This document shows, piece by piece, positions 11,569 to 23,929 of a DNA stretch of 64,000 nucleotides. The position numbers were made by a program, and so were the translations under genes. Source of the DNA: Lepidodermella squamata (lineage: Eukaryota; Gastrotricha); NCBI GenBank assembly GCA_047495785.1, contig JBLDXI010000054.1:992001-1056000 (forward strand). The letters run 5' to 3'. Below the pieces are notes generated by a model. The model worked only from the letters and a program-made list of their open reading frames with translations. It was not told the DNA's origin and ran no database searches. Position 1 is the first letter of the stretch; each line of letters starts with the position of its first letter.

Positions 11569-12252
11569 ATAATCTTATTTAAATAAGGGTACAATAAAGC
11601 AGAAAGCAGAATGAAATTTCTTCATGATTGAAAAACATTTCTGCGGCGAAAATCGTTGGAAGTTGGAATTTTTTAAATTGACCTGCCACTTCCATGACAA
11701 GGTTTACTGGGAAGATTTTACGTTTAGGCGGGAGGTTGACAAACATCAGGGCTTGGGACAATATTTTCGAAAATTTCAGCATTGCTCTGCCAGAAAACTT
11801 GGGCGCAGTTTTTTTAATTTATGCAAAATGGTGAGCTTTTCCACTTTTTTCGTTTGGAGTCATGCAGTTCGAGGGTTAAGACACCTTACCGGCTAAATAA
11901 TGGCATCCCGCAAGTTTCAGCGTTCGATGAAGTTCACTTCAAAAGTATGCATTTTTTCGCAGATTATTGGCACTTGCGCATTTGAAATGGTAGTTCAATG
12001 TTGAACTACCATTCCAAAAATTACCATCCGAACTTTGGCACGCTTGTACAACAAATTATTATTCCGCATCAAGTAGGTTGTTGTTTTGCTTAAATTAGCG
12101 TTTTAACTTGCTTTTTTATGATTACGAATTCAAAAGGATGAGCAATCGAGGTTTCGCAATTTTTAGCCGGATGAGGTAATTTGAGGTATTTGATCATGTG
12201 AACAGGGCCTTATATATAAACCCACCTAGCGACATGCCGAAGCAGCCCAAAA
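11569..12252. other. Intergenic
   Basis: Contains the gene C polyadenylation signal and, at the right end, a TATA element. A 90-codon open frame at 11624-11896 has no domain, no signal peptide and no homologue elsewhere in the window, and is not called. Confidence 0.45.
12213..12220 (+). promoter_or_regulatory. TATA box upstream of 12253 gene
   Basis: TATATAAA, about 33 bp before the ATG at 12253. The match and spacing fit a core promoter with a very short leader, so the gene was probably transcribed at least until recently. Confidence 0.5.
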
Positions 12253-13224
12253 ATGATAACCATTTTGCTGATATTTTGTTATATCCTGGCAGCTGTCTCT
12301 GCGATTGATCCTGCGACCATCAGCGCCATAGCTAGCAGCGTGTCAGCCGGAATTGCTATGGGCGACTTAGGGGTTTCGATTGCGAACGCCGAGGCCCAAC
12401 CCCAAATGAGCTACAACCGCCGCGTTTTGCTTAGCATTGAAAATTTCATTGGTTTCGCAACAACGCCGCCGTTTGAAAAGCCGACGTGGGACGACGTGAC
12501 ATATCAAGAATGGGAGTTCGCCGCGGCTGCGATTGCGGCAGAACGGTCATTGTATTACGTGAGTAGCCATGTCGAAAGCGGAAAGATGCGGCGGGATTGC
12601 GAGCCGACGATAGGCCCGGTCAAGGCTGGCGTCTGTGGCTTCAGCAAAACGGCTGATACCGCACGAGGTTCGTGTGTTGTTGTAACTTTCAGGTAAACTT
12701 TTAGCTGCCCTGGCCGTTCACGAAAATTAATGTTGACTTCTTCTGGATTGGGAAACGGCGACAAACCTTTGTACATCCACTTCGCATTCGAAAATCCGTA
12801 CAGCGGAGAGAACTTCTTCGGAATCTATATGGACTATGACGGTAGCAGAAGCAGCGAAAAAATCTACACATCCTACTTCTTGAACGGTGACAATTTTCCC
12901 GGTCTTCGCTCGTCTCGCAAGTACACGAAAGATGAAAATGAGCCGATAGAGTTGACAACAGATCAAATCGTCGTTCGAGCTACTATGAATGCCGCCTCGC
13001 ATGCTGAGATGCGAGTCGATCTGCGGCTCAACGAAAAATACTACCTGCAACTCGCGCAAGAACATAAAATCGGCGGACAGACTACAACGCAGCGTCCATC
13101 GCCGATGAGCGTGTACCTGGCGCGCGGGTCGAAACGCCGATGTCATCCGTGGTATCGGAACACAAAAGCCATACCGATGAGTAGCCATTCAATTTCGTGG
13201 CCAGCACATCGTATCCTATGCTGA
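12253..13224 (+). pseudogene. Actinoporin-like secreted pore-former gene, interrupted
   Basis: Seen: a signal peptide (about residues 1-17 from 12253) starts a reading frame that meets a TAA at 12694-12696 and resumes in the same frame to 13224. The first half has an alanine/serine-rich amphipathic N-terminal stretch (about residues 18-45) and a glycine-rich beta segment; the second has the aromatic motif around NPYSGENFFGIYMDYDG and further beta strands. Known: this order (amphipathic helix, beta sandwich, aromatic lipid-binding patch) is that of actinoporin-type cytolysins, found in cnidarians, molluscs and others. Membership is by eye and moderate. No convincing intron covers the stop, so I read it as a pseudogene with a single nonsense position; a sequencing error or a recoded stop is possible. 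AATAAA occurs at 13388-13393. It sits between the two intronless receptors. Confidence 0.5.
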
Positions 13225-14489
13225 TTGAGGAACATCAAGAATTGTTACCGTAAACAGCTCCCTACTTCTATTTGCAGAATAAGACGATAACCCATAACCA
13301 TTGCGAAACTTCGAGAAACCTCTCTCCGAACGATTCCTAATCAAAAATGCATTGACCCTGAAGATGAATTTACTCTATTGTTCTATTAATAAAATTGAAG
13401 GCTTCCCATCTTTTCCGCATAGAACCTCTACAGAGGGTTTCGGCGAACCTGAGAATTGTAAGTAACAACACAAACGGTTTCCCGTGGTATTGCCATGGCG
13501 TAGCTAAGTACAGCTAGTTAACGAGATAGGCCAGTGCTTCGCAAACTTTCTTCACCGCCGGCATTTTTGGCGGCCGGAAAGCCTTGGCTTCGGCCGCAGA
13601 TACAACCAGGCCGTTCTCCGGCCGCACCAACATGGGAAATGCTCTTTTATCGGCCGCAGATTTTTTAGCTCATTTGTTTTTCGCGAGAGTGCTATTGCTT
13701 TTAGCGGAGGGGGCTAATTATCGGAGGCCTTTACGAACAGGTTAATTCCACTAGCATAAGCCGACTGCTTCCCCACAACTTGAGTCAACAGAAGCGATTC
13801 CTTCAGCGGCACTTTCTGAGCGATTCTATACGCAGAAAGAACGAGGTGAACTATGCCTATGCGGTATAACTTTTTTCCAGTACGGGCCACAGTTGTAAAC
13901 CGCGGGCAACCCAACAGGGCCCTGGGGTCTTAGCTTCAATTCACGTAAATTAAATCATATTAAATTTTACCTGTTTCCTACTCGAACGAAGATGAGAGCA
14001 AATGCTCAAGATTGCCGCATTGGACCCAGCAAATCAGAGGTTAACAATATGTTCGAGCGAAGCGAGCTTTAGCTAACGGTAATTTTTTGAAATTTTGGCT
14101 GAAAATAGTCTAAAATAGGCTGAAACACGCTCCAAAACCTTTCAAATTAACAATACAGTGGGATAAATTCTCATTTTGTCTCAAATGTCACATTCAAGAA
14201 GATGCACGATGCAAAAATAATCTTTTGACCGAATTGTGGTGTGATTTTCATGCACTTCCGTCAAGGATGTGACCGCAGTCCCATTAGACTGAACATGTTT
14301 TTCGTGAGTAATTTAAAGAATAAAAATTATTCTCTGCAATTTGACCTTTTTGAATTACTTCGCGACGGAAAAGCTTGCCATCCGACAATTTTTTAGGAAT
14401 TCGCCCTGTCGCAGTGACATGCTGCTTCAAGTCTAAAGTTTTTTATTTCCTAATCATAAAGTTTTTGCACTCACTTGTCGCGATTCAAA
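13225..14489. other. Intergenic with GC-rich CGGCCG cluster
   Basis: No gene seen. From about 13555 to 13660 the AT-rich background is broken by a GC-rich patch with several copies of GGCCG (as CGGCCGCAG at two places). Its role is unknown. The antisense open frame at 13714-13914 has no recognisable content. Confidence 0.4.
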
Positions 14490-16802
14490 ATGAGAATCGT
14501 CATTGTTCGGAGCATTTTATTATTTGCCACGGTTATGCCCGGCGATGGTAAAGATAAAACAATCCGATTGCTTCATCTGGCCCCAACGGGTGATATAGGG
14601 CCTACTCTGGGTCAATCTATGATTCTAGCCGCTGAAATTGCCGCCGAGAGAATCAACTCGAGAACGGATATTCTAGCTGATTATAAAATTGAAGTAATAA
14701 CACAGGACGATCGAATGGGCGTGGATTCTACCAAACGACTCATCGAATTTCGTCGGGAAAGTGAATCGAATCCTTTCGTCACCCAATCGCCAATTGTCAT
14801 TGGGCCAGCTCTTTCGACCGGCTGCAAGGCTGTTGGACCAATTTTAGGCGAAATCGATACTATCGTCATTTCAACATTCTGCTCAGCCCCTTCTTTGTCT
14901 GACCGGAACCGCCAGCCATTTTTGTACCTTACTGTTGCAACTGGTAAGATAACAGCACTGGGAATTCTACGCTTTATGGCAGATATAGGGAAATGGTCCC
15001 GGTTCGGAATTCTTACCTACTCTCTGAATGTTAACGACTACGGCACTGCTTTCTTCCTCCACAGTCGTGCGATTGAGTCTGGATTTATGGTTCCTTGGTT
15101 GACGATGGTGTCTGAGGTAGACTCAGACGTTACATATTCATTGCAAGCTAGCGATTTGAGAATAGTTGTGATAAGCACTGGCGATTCGAAATTCGCTACT
15201 AAATTTCTATGCGAGGCTTACAAGGTTGGAATACACGGTCCCCGCTACGTGTTTATCACACTTACAGACGCTTTCTCCGCAAATCCCGGTAGAGACTGTT
15301 CAGTTGATGAGTTGTTTTCTCAACTTGCCCAAACCTTTTACTTTGGCTACACCTCAAAGCCTGATAACTATTCAAGAAACACCGATTTAGGGTATACAGC
15401 AGCTGATTTTGAAGTCGAGATCATGAGGAAGATGAACACATCATCCATGGACGTTTTATCTCTCGCATACACCACTCACGACGCTGCACTGAAGGCGGTG
15501 ATGATTCTTCATAGAACTGAGATTGAACTCAAAAAGCGGTTCAATCTCACTCTGAGTGATTACAGAAATCATCCTGAAATCGTGGAAATAATAGCCAACG
15601 AGTGCGTCTTAGCTTCCAGGGTGATTGGAGTTCGTGTTGGGCTGATGGCTTATTCAGCGGAAGGTCAGCCCCTAGGCGACATTCAAACGGTTGCTCACTG
15701 GGATCCTGAGACCGGAATGCGGAATTTCGCTTTGATTCGCCAAAATTTGGATGGTGGGTCCGAAAATTCTTATCTGAGCTACAGTCTTAAAATCATGGAT
15801 CAAATCAATTGGACAAGCGGCCATCCACCTAAAGACTATCCAACATTGGTTAGAGATGAGATGCATCTGCCAAAAGCTTCATTTATAACTGCGATTATGG
15901 TCAGTGGAATTTCGGCTTCGATCCAAGTTATTGCATTAATTCTAGCTTTTCTGAGACGGAAGTTAGGAAGCTCGAAATTCGCAATGACCAATAGCATCGG
16001 ATTTTTGGGTTGTCTCGTACTCGATGCTTCAGCTGCGCTTTTCGCAATAGACCGAGTCCTAACAAGTTCGAGGATTCAAATTTTCTCCCTTGTTAGTCTA
16101 TTCATCGGCCTTACAATAATATTTGGGGTCCTATTGACTCGAGTTGCGGTTGTAGTAAGATATACTGGGCTCTTGAGGCCGAGAAAAACGAGAGGGAAAT
16201 TTTCTACTAGCTTTGCTACAACAGCCGGTACTACATCGACGATTCAACGAGAGACGATTAGAAGCCAAGAAAATCGATTCATCATTGACCCGGACGCGTG
16301 GTCTGCAATGGACAAAACTGCGGTCATCACGATTCTCTCACTGGTTATCATGGTCAGCATGGTACTAGCTGGTTGGTTTGCAAGCCAGGACATGATTTGC
16401 TCCTCAGAAATCCTAGGTAATCCTGTTTACAACGAACAGACGGACGTTGTTCAGGAAACCTGGATAGTTACGTGTTCAACTGAGAATACAGGCAATTTTG
16501 TCATTGGAATCGGAAGCCTGCACGTTCTGATGTTGCTCATAGCCGCATATGAGTATTACTTGGCTAACAGGATAGGAAAAATGTGTGCTGTGACTGATTT
16601 CAAACATTATCGTCTGAGCACTGCAAATGCGGCTATCATGTACTTGGCGACTATTTTGATCTGCCTCCTTTTGTCTGAAAATGCGATCGAGCAGCAAATC
16701 GCTTTGATATTCTGTATATTGGCGCTATCCCTTTCAACTTCAATCACGTTGACTCTACCTTTATTATCTCGAAATGAAATGGTTGAACCTATTCGCAATT
16801 AG
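14490..16802 (+). CDS. Intronless GABA-B-like class C receptor (gene D), 770 aa
   Basis: Seen: a single open frame. The ATG at 14490 gives a proper signal peptide (MRIVIVRSILLFATVM) followed by KTIRLLHLAPTGDIGP. The layout is that of gene C: Venus-flytrap domain to about residue 445, NWTSGHPPKDYP signature, seven hydrophobic segments and an 11-residue tail ending EPIRN. Overall the two proteins are clearly paralogous along their whole length, but the DNA from 16463 to 16717 is almost identical to 11229-11483 while the rest has drifted, a conversion-like pattern. AATAAA strings occur at 16987 and 17027. It converges on the next gene, which is on the opposite strand. Predicted surface receptor; ligand unknown. 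With no introns in either member, the pair probably descends from a retrocopied or intron-stripped ancestor; this is inference. Confidence 0.9.
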   Translation: MRIVIVRSILLFATVMPGDGKDKTIRLLHLAPTGDIGPTLGQSMILAAEIAAERINSRTDILADYKIEVITQDDRMGVDSTKRLIEFRRESESNPFVTQSPIVIGPALSTGCKAVGPILGEIDTIVISTFCSAPSLSDRNRQPFLYLTVATGKITALGILRFMADIGKWSRFGILTYSLNVNDYGTAFFLHSRAIESGFMVPWLTMVSEVDSDVTYSLQASDLRIVVISTGDSKFATKFLCEAYKVGIHGPRYVFITLTDAFSANPGRDCSVDELFSQLAQTFYFGYTSKPDNYSRNTDLGYTAADFEVEIMRKMNTSSMDVLSLAYTTHDAALKAVMILHRTEIELKKRFNLTLSDYRNHPEIVEIIANECVLASRVIGVRVGLMAYSAEGQPLGDIQTVAHWDPETGMRNFALIRQNLDGGSENSYLSYSLKIMDQINWTSGHPPKDYPTLVRDEMHLPKASFITAIMVSGISASIQVIALILAFLRRKLGSSKFAMTNSIGFLGCLVLDASAALFAIDRVLTSSRIQIFSLVSLFIGLTIIFGVLLTRVAVVVRYTGLLRPRKTRGKFSTSFATTAGTTSTIQRETIRSQENRFIIDPDAWSAMDKTAVITILSLVIMVSMVLAGWFASQDMICSSEILGNPVYNEQTDVVQETWIVTCSTENTGNFVIGIGSLHVLMLLIAAYEYYLANRIGKMCAVTDFKHYRLSTANAAIMYLATILICLLLSENAIEQQIALIFCILALSLSTSITLTLPLLSRNEMVEPIRN

Positions 16803-17551
16803 CTATTACGAAATGATACTGAACGAGACTGAAAACAAAGAAAATCGAAATGGGATTCGTTAATGGCTGGAAAGGTGTCTGCGCGTGAGTTTGAAAACAT
16901 CCGGCTTTAGAAAATTTTCACGAAAATCGCGGGTAGGATATATACTTTCAAGTTTAAGTTAGGTTACTCTAATAATGAATAATAATAATAAATCCCGTAC
17001 GTTATTTGTACAAAGTGTGAACTATTAATAAACATGCGGTTGCGAAGCAAATGTGCCTCATAAGCCGGTTTTATTTACCGAAAAGCACATGTTATGTCGA
17101 TATGGGAAATTAAATCACGTAAGACAGTCCGTGTCATCCACCTCTTTCAGTGCTCTCCGAATCGACGAAGTAAAAATATTGTTGTCCAAAGTTTGAAGGT
17201 GCAATTTATTGGATTCAAAATGCCTCCGTTAGAGCAAGTTAAGAACTGAACCGATTCCTGAAGATTGATCCCCCTTGAGAGGGCGCTGAGCAACAAACAA
17301 TAGTTATTATAGTCAGTTTATTTAAAAAATTGAAGCGAAAAATAATTTTTTATTGTGCATTGTGTATGTGTGCTCTTCCTTCTTGTTGCCCTAATGGCTA
17401 TACTGCTTTTACAAAGGAAATATGTTTCTATTGGTTCATAAAGAATAGAAAGCGAAAGATGTAATCACACAAGATGTATTAATAAACTGAATACAATATC
17501 AATTGAGAGTTATCCTGGTTGCGTGGCCAATATACGATCGCCCGAAAACTT
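16803..17551. other. Convergent intergenic region
   Basis: Separates the 3' ends of gene D (+) and gene E (-). AT-rich with candidate polyadenylation signals for D at 16987-16992 and 17027-17032. No gene seen. Confidence 0.45.
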
Positions 17552-20500
17552 CTATTGCATGAAATCAACAGTTCTGCCGCTCTTCATGAAAATCTAAGGA
17601 GAAATATTGGTATGAATCAATAGGACGAAAAAAGAACGGACTAACCTTCATAACTGCGCAAGAAATGATGTTGACCGAGACGAATACCAGGACGAGGCTA
17701 GAAACGAGATTATAAGAAAACTCGCTCTTACTGGCATATCGCTCAACGTCAGGGTCAAGACAACCCTGTGGGTCGTTCACAGTTTCCTCTCCATCCGGAA
17801 TACTTAGGGAAGCGAGGAAACCTCCAGCTACAATCAGCATGACCTCGCAATACACCGCTATAGCCATGTTTTTCAAGTCCTGGCCATAAACCGATTTTCG
17901 ACTCTAAATGGAAAAAAGCTATGAGAAAATTATTGGAAAAGCTTTCCATCATACCCTTCCTTGCCGACCATGGTAAGCGCCATACGAAATATAAAACAGC
18001 AAAATTAATTCAGTACCGATGAGGGTCGATATTAGACCGAGAGTAGAACGATTTCCGAAAAAGTCGTCAAATGCATTGCACTGAAACTGATACGGCTGAA
18101 AGATGATTGATGGATCTTTCCTATCCATCTCAAAGCAAGTGATCGAGGCAGTAATAGGATGACTGATAATTGCGCCAGTCAGTAAACCAAGCTGCAAGCA
18201 AGTCCAACCAGCGGCAAAAGTGCCGTTGCTGGCAGGCTTAGATAGCGAATTGAAAGTGCTGCGGATCGAAACGTTCGATAAAACCGACTTTGCTCTCGAA
18301 ACAGGCCGGGTTAGCCAGCTGGTGGATGAATTCACACGCGATAAGCGGTTAGAGGATCTTACAACTCCTTGAGCATACAAGCCTGGGCCCCTTTGAAAGC
18401 TAGTGTTATTCGGCGGAATGAACAGGGACGATCGGCCAAGTTTGGTGAGATAGCCTCCGAGGACCATTGAGAAGCCAATAACAACCAAGTAAATCATAGC
18501 TGTGCAGTTGCCTTTGATTGTATAAGCAGTGCTATCATCCGGAATCGCGAAAGCGTGACTCAGAAGAACTATGTCACCGAGCAGCACAATAAAATCCCCG
18601 CGATACAGGAACAGCCTTTTAATTAAAATGGGCCTTAAGCGCCTGATAACACCGCATATGATGAAACCAAGACATGCTGCGATTTCTAGGACAGATATCG
18701 CAATCAGTATTGAGCGGGAACTTTGTTTCACAGCTGGTAGCTTGATGAGACTGGTTTTGGCTGCATCTCTTGGAGGCAGGCCATCCCTTGTGTTCCAGCG
18801 GATATCCATTAAATAGATACCCTTAGGATCGTTGTGCCTGTAGTAAGCAGCGACTCGAGACTCATTTCCGTACCCGACAGATTGAATGAAAGTGATTGGA
18901 ACGTAGCCGAAAGTTAGATTTGTCTCTCGACTGATTCCATACTCGCCTTTGATGCCGGAGAAATTTAACGAGTAGAGTGCTTCAAACCAGATTTTATCCA
19001 TTTCTTTCCCATTTCGCTTGAAATTTTCGGTAGAAGTAAACCAGTCCGAAAGAGTTTGATTGCCTATTAAACACAGGTATTTGAGGTTGAACTCGCTCAT
19101 GGTACCAGGTCAGCTATATTTGGAAAAAGCTTTACCTCGGAAATTTTACATGCCAATTAGGCGGGAAACCGTACCCGAGTGTACCCGATGCTAATTATAT
19201 CGGCCCTAATCCCTATAAATAGATTTCAGGTTTCAAACTCTATTTGGGGAATTTGAGGTGAGTTTGCGATACGGTAAATATGATACTGAACTTAATAAAT
19301 TGATAATAAGCAAGGTGGTAACTCACGTTGGTTGAGGTAGTTTTCAGCCGACTGAAGGATGAATCCAGCACTCAGCGCGCGGTCGTAGCAAATTTGAGGC
19401 CAATATTGCCATAGCATATACTCCTCAGGCTTATCAATCCGATTTTTTAGTTCATTTTCCAGATGTATCTCATTGTTGCCACTAGAATCCGGATAGTCGA
19501 GGCCGAAAATATCGGAGAGCTGAGTATCGCCGTAGTAGAATATGTGGACGCCACTAAGGATAACTTCGACAATCATTTCGCTTGTACACCAAGGCGTGGC
19601 GGGCCATATCATCACTGTTGGTGAAACACGTTCGTACCATGACAAGCCGAAGACAACATATTGAGGTCCCATCATCCCTAGCCTATGCATCCAGCATATA
19701 ACCGAAGCATGGGTCCCGCCATTAGTTATGATGATCCTTGGATCTCGTCGTTTCATTTCATTGAAAGTATCGCTCATGCTAGGCATAAAATCTTCATCAG
19801 GATCTGACATCACCACCTTCCCCATCCACACAATTTCAATGTTTTCCAATTCCAATTGATCGATCAAAGCCGGGTCCATCTGTTAAAATACATTTAATTT
19901 TAACTAAAAAATAAAGATGGTAGACAGGTACCATATTGAAGTAGGATTCTAAATTCGAAGGGATCGCTACTTTTCTCCAACCCATTTTTCTGATCATTTT
20001 AGCCAGGGCGATATATTGGATGTCCCCCCTGTGGCCGAGGGTAACATAGTTTCTCAGCCGCTTCCGTTCCTTGTACAGTCGAATCGAGCCTTGAGCGAGA
20101 GTTATCTGTAATTGACGGTGAATCGTCATTAGGCAAAAACTCCAAAACTCAAAGATAGGCAAACCCCTAAGAAGTTGTAATGCTGCATAAGGGCGCCAGA
20201 TGTTAACATTCCCTTTTCGTTATCGCACTCGCCAATTACTATCAACGGCATCAGGTTGTTAGCTTCATACCGATTCTCCATAATTTGAGTGAACCTTGAT
20301 ACTATAGTAGCGTCATAACACTGAAAGGTAACAATAAAGCAAAGTGGTCTACTATCTTACAATTGGTACCTGATCTTCTACGAAATCAATGACAAGCTCG
20401 TATTTCGTTAGCATTCCAGGCATTTTGCGAAGTTGATCCAGCGCGATTCTCATAGCTTCCATGCAAGGTACGCCTTGAGGGAACGAACAGTTGAAAGAAA

Positions 20501-20663
20501 TGCCCATGCTCACGTGGATCTTCGTTCGGTTCATCTGATCGCTCATGTTATAAGCGAATGAAGTTCCGAATTCTGGTAGAGGGGTGGTGTACAGATCCAA
20601 CTTCTGCCCCGAGCAAGCTACAACAAGAAACGCGATGAAACAAGCAACATACATTGCTTTCAT
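17552..20663 (-). CDS. GABA-B-like class C receptor (gene E), 861 aa
   Basis: Seen: seven exons, from the 5' end 20370-20663, 20165-20320, 19932-20105, 19327-19879, 17955-19063, 17646-17903 and 17552-17593, all in frame. Exon sizes match gene B almost exactly (156, 174, 553, 258 and 42 bp are identical). A signal peptide starts at the ATG at 20663 (MKAMYVACFIAFLVVACSG). The Venus-flytrap domain carries MGWRKVAI, WPQICYDRALSAGFI and IKGEYGISRETN; the pre-membrane motif is IRWNTRDGLPPRD. Seven hydrophobic segments, a long TM3-TM4 loop and a 13-residue tail IFMKSGRTVDFMQ follow. A TATA element lies at 20723-20730. Gene E is the closest match to B in exon plan but lies on the other strand, so the cluster has undergone inversion. 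Ligand unknown. Confidence 0.92.
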
Positions 20664-20722
20664 GTTTGTCTTAAAAATTGTCTTAAGAACGGTGTGTACG
20701 AACAACGGTGAAGATCGCTTCC

Positions 20723-20730
20723 CTTATATA
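20723..20730 (-). promoter_or_regulatory. TATA box of receptor gene E
   Basis: TATATAAG read on the minus strand, about 60 bp upstream of the ATG at 20663. Good match and plausible spacing. Confidence 0.45.
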
Positions 20731-22080
20731 CCACTCCCAATTAAAGTATATAATATATAATGTCAGTTAAATTGTTGATTAACTCCGGCGAATATTTATT
20801 ACAGGGCGCCATCCGGAAATTAGCCGAGTCTGTTTCGACCACTTTTAAAATAGGAGCTGTGATACAGCTATTCTCACGCTTCTGATGTCTGAAGCCGCTT
20901 CACCCAATTAAGCGATGCGCGTGGTTTTCACTCAGGATATACCAAGCACGTACCCATTACATCAGTCTCGAGCACCGATTGCTTATGAACGTCGGAAAAA
21001 TATCGTGAGATTTATGAAATCAAATCGGGTCGTGGACGAGAGTCGCGCTACTAATTCCCCTTCTCAGGCAAGCAATTAAAGATTATAGTAGTTATCATCA
21101 TTTATTCATTTCGAAAAATTACGGAATGCTGAACTCATGCCAAAATATTGGGCGGATATTTCAGAGTAAAATGGCGAGCGTAGCAAAAACCTGAGTGAGT
21201 GTCGCAATTTTGAGTGACATGCGGTGCGCACGTAAAATCCGAGCGGGTGTCGCAATAATCTGTGTTACGTCGCAATACTTGAGTACCGTATAGTCCGGAT
21301 CTGTCGAGTAGATGAATCATAACAAGTTTTTTTCTACGCTGCAAAAATTTATTGCTATTATTTTTTGTATTGCGTCGTTCGGTCAATCGGTCACTCCGTC
21401 AGTTGGTCATTTTTTGCAGCCCTGGGTTCGATCGTTCGTGATTGTTCAACGGCTGTTTTTTTTTTACGAATACAGGCCCATACAGTAATGACTCGACAGA
21501 TGCGGACTATAATGGATACCGCGACACTGAGATCTAACCTTCTTTTTGATAGGAATTCGCTTCGGAGAGGGTCGGTAATTGCAATTTTGCGCTTTTTCAT
21601 CTTCATCTGGAAGACCCGTTGAAATCCTGATTTCCTCCGATTTATTGTGAATTTTCAATGTTGGTTGTTCGATTTGACTGATTCAGACCCATAAAAATGG
21701 GGAAAATGATTGATTTTGAGTGATTGAAGGAGATCCGTGATTCAAGCCTCAAATCAAATCAAATCAAAGCCAAATCACTGCTGTATTGCTGAATGTCTCG
21801 AAGTAGCACTGAGCTGTCTGAGATTAAAGACCCGCATTAATTACGCTGTCTTCTAGTCTTCTAAAATGTTCAATAAATATATAAATAGATTTTCCATATA
21901 TTATGAATGTAAATATATTAAAAAACCGTCGACGGCGAGGATACTATTCTAGCCATTAGTTTGGACATTTATCTAGCTAATAAACCTAATTTTTTCTAGT
22001 TGCTATTTTAGCTGCGGCATGCTCTGTTGTCACGGCATCGACAACCTCCTGTCCGCCTTGCATCGCCCGGAACTTGCCCA

Positions 22081-22482
22081 AATGGCCAAGCATGTTATAC
22101 CACATCGAAACCCTGCAACTGCAAATGGATCATCCAGCGCGGCAGCATCTAAGGTATAGGATGCAGCCACGAAAAACTGCGTGGCAATAAGGGGAAAGCT
22201 TTTTTCATCCGACCAATGGCCAAGCATGTTATACCACATCGAAACCCTGCAACTGCAAATGGATCATCCAGCGCGGCAGCATCTAAGGTATAGGATGCAG
22301 CCACGAAAAACTGCGTGGCAATAAGGGGAAAGCTTTTTTCATCCGACCAATGGCCAAGCATGTTATACCACATCGAAACCCTGCAACTGCAAATGGATCA
22401 TCCGGCGCGGCAGCATCTAAGGTATAGGATGCAGCCACGAAAAACTGCGTGGCAATAAGGGGAAAGCTTTTTTCATCCGACC
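22081..22482. repeat. Tandem repeat, 134-bp unit x 3
   Basis: Units start at 22081, 22215 and 22349, each beginning AATGGCCAAGCATGTTATAC and ending TTTTTTCATCCGACC; a fourth start at 22483 breaks off after four bases. Copies are identical apart from one visible substitution in copy 3 (CCGGCGCGG for CCAGCGCGG), so the array is young or kept homogeneous. Confidence 0.95.
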
Positions 22483-22767
22483 AATGTCTTCTTTCGTCCG
22501 ACAACCTAAAATGTGACTAAAACTTGCCGACTTGCTTTTTCATATTTCAAAAAAATTACAGCAAAACGGTGACTACTCGGATCACCATAAATCTTTCACC
22601 ATAAAATTCTGCCGGTTCTGGCCAAATTAGGGCCCATAAAAAGGTGTAAGCCCCTACGGAAAAATCGAACTCGGGAAATTCGAGAAAATCGATATTTTCA
22701 TGTCGGATGATTTTAGTCACATTTTTGGTTGTCGGATGAAATAAGACATAGGTGGGATGAAAAAAGT
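22466..22767. repeat. Inverted repeat next to tandem array
   Basis: The left arm at about 22466-22524 (ending GTGACTAAAAC) is the reverse complement, with a few mismatches, of the right arm at about 22709-22767. Shared blocks are TTTTAGTCACATTT, GGTTGTCGGA and GGATGAAA. The left arm begins inside the last tandem unit, so the array may be an internal amplification of a fold-back element. Confidence 0.75.
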
Positions 22768-23929
22768 CACACCCGGCAAAAAGTGGCTCCACATCCTCTA
22801 GTGTGCGAGCGGTAAACACTCCGATCGCCAATATTTGCAATGTCTCTTCGTAAACATGCGGCGGCGGAAAAATCATGCCCGGACGGATAAACTTGCACGA
22901 GCCCAGTAATTATAGTCACTTTGATTCAGAAAAGTGAAACAATTGATTGTTGGTGAATTGTTATAAATCATAAGTCAGATCCGGGCGTCATGATAATTTT
23001 ATATATCATGGTAATATCGTTAGCGACGTTGACTACATCCGTTTCAAGGCCACGGGTGACAAGTTAAAAGCGGCTTTTTAAACTTGAATAAAGCGGCAAA
23101 AACAAAAGACTTATTACTTGTCACCTCTCGCCTTGAAAAGAATGTAAACAAGCCTAAATCCGAGTTATTCAACGACACTAACGATATCATTGAAATCAAT
23201 CGAAAATTGTGCACCACTTCCAGCAATGACAGTTGAAGTGGCACTGTGGGTGATTGAACCTGCCAATCCCCCATACCTGGTCATACCCGGTCAGACAGAG
23301 CTACGCTCTATTTACTTGAATAATTTGATCTCAAGCGAAGCCGTCGCCTGACCTTCGCCGACACTTATTATTTATTTTAACAGTGACCTACTGCAATCTC
23401 GTAGAAATGAAAACATTGGAGATAGGAAGGCCATCACTACAAGAAAGAAAAACAACGAACGCAAATGACGAATAACACTTGAATATTTGAACGACAAAGT
23501 TATTGACGTACTTACTAAGAGAGGGTTAACCAACAGCTTTGGAATACTAAGATTCCATTAGGATTCTAAGATTCCATTGACATTGAATGTACAAGTTTTG
23601 TAATACTGATCATCACGGAAGATAAATAAAAAAGGCCTATTTTAATACAATAATTTGACATCTTGATGGACCAGCTATGAAGACCTGAGGCGCAAGGGTT
23701 GCGATGAGTGCCAGGAAGTGAACTTTCTTAAGCGAAATCCCAGAAAAAAGGTCCGGATAGTGGACATCTCCAGCGAATCAATCGTCAAACCGGGTTAAAA
23801 ACTCAATACTAATAGCACGCACTTGAAAAGAAGTTATCAACATCAAAACAGTATACAAAAAGGATTCATCGACAAAAACCCAATATCGGTAATTCGAAGT
23901 AATAGAAGTAATCAGTCATTGGCTCAAAT

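Larger units (their letters stand above)
20740..23929. other. 3.2 kb gene-free region with repeats
   Basis: No supported gene. It contains a (CAAAT)-like short tandem at about 21747-21765, the 134-bp tandem array at 22081-22482 and an inverted repeat at 22466-22767. Open frames inside the array repeat because the unit repeats and are not genes. An antisense 106-codon frame at 22556-22876 spans the inverted-repeat arm and is not called. Confidence 0.6.

Noticed and set aside
11624-11896. 90-codon open frame on +
   Set aside because: No domain, signal peptide or paralogue; it lies just after the gene C polyadenylation signal.
21747-21775. CAAAT tandem as a CRISPR-like or telomeric array
   Set aside because: Only a few short copies with no spacers; an ordinary microsatellite.
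22030-22504. Three similar open frames on -
   Set aside because: They are the same frame repeated by the 134-bp tandem array and change sense at each unit edge.
22556-22876. 106-codon open frame on - with a protein-like composition
   Set aside because: It crosses an inverted-repeat arm and has no recognisable domain or splice context.
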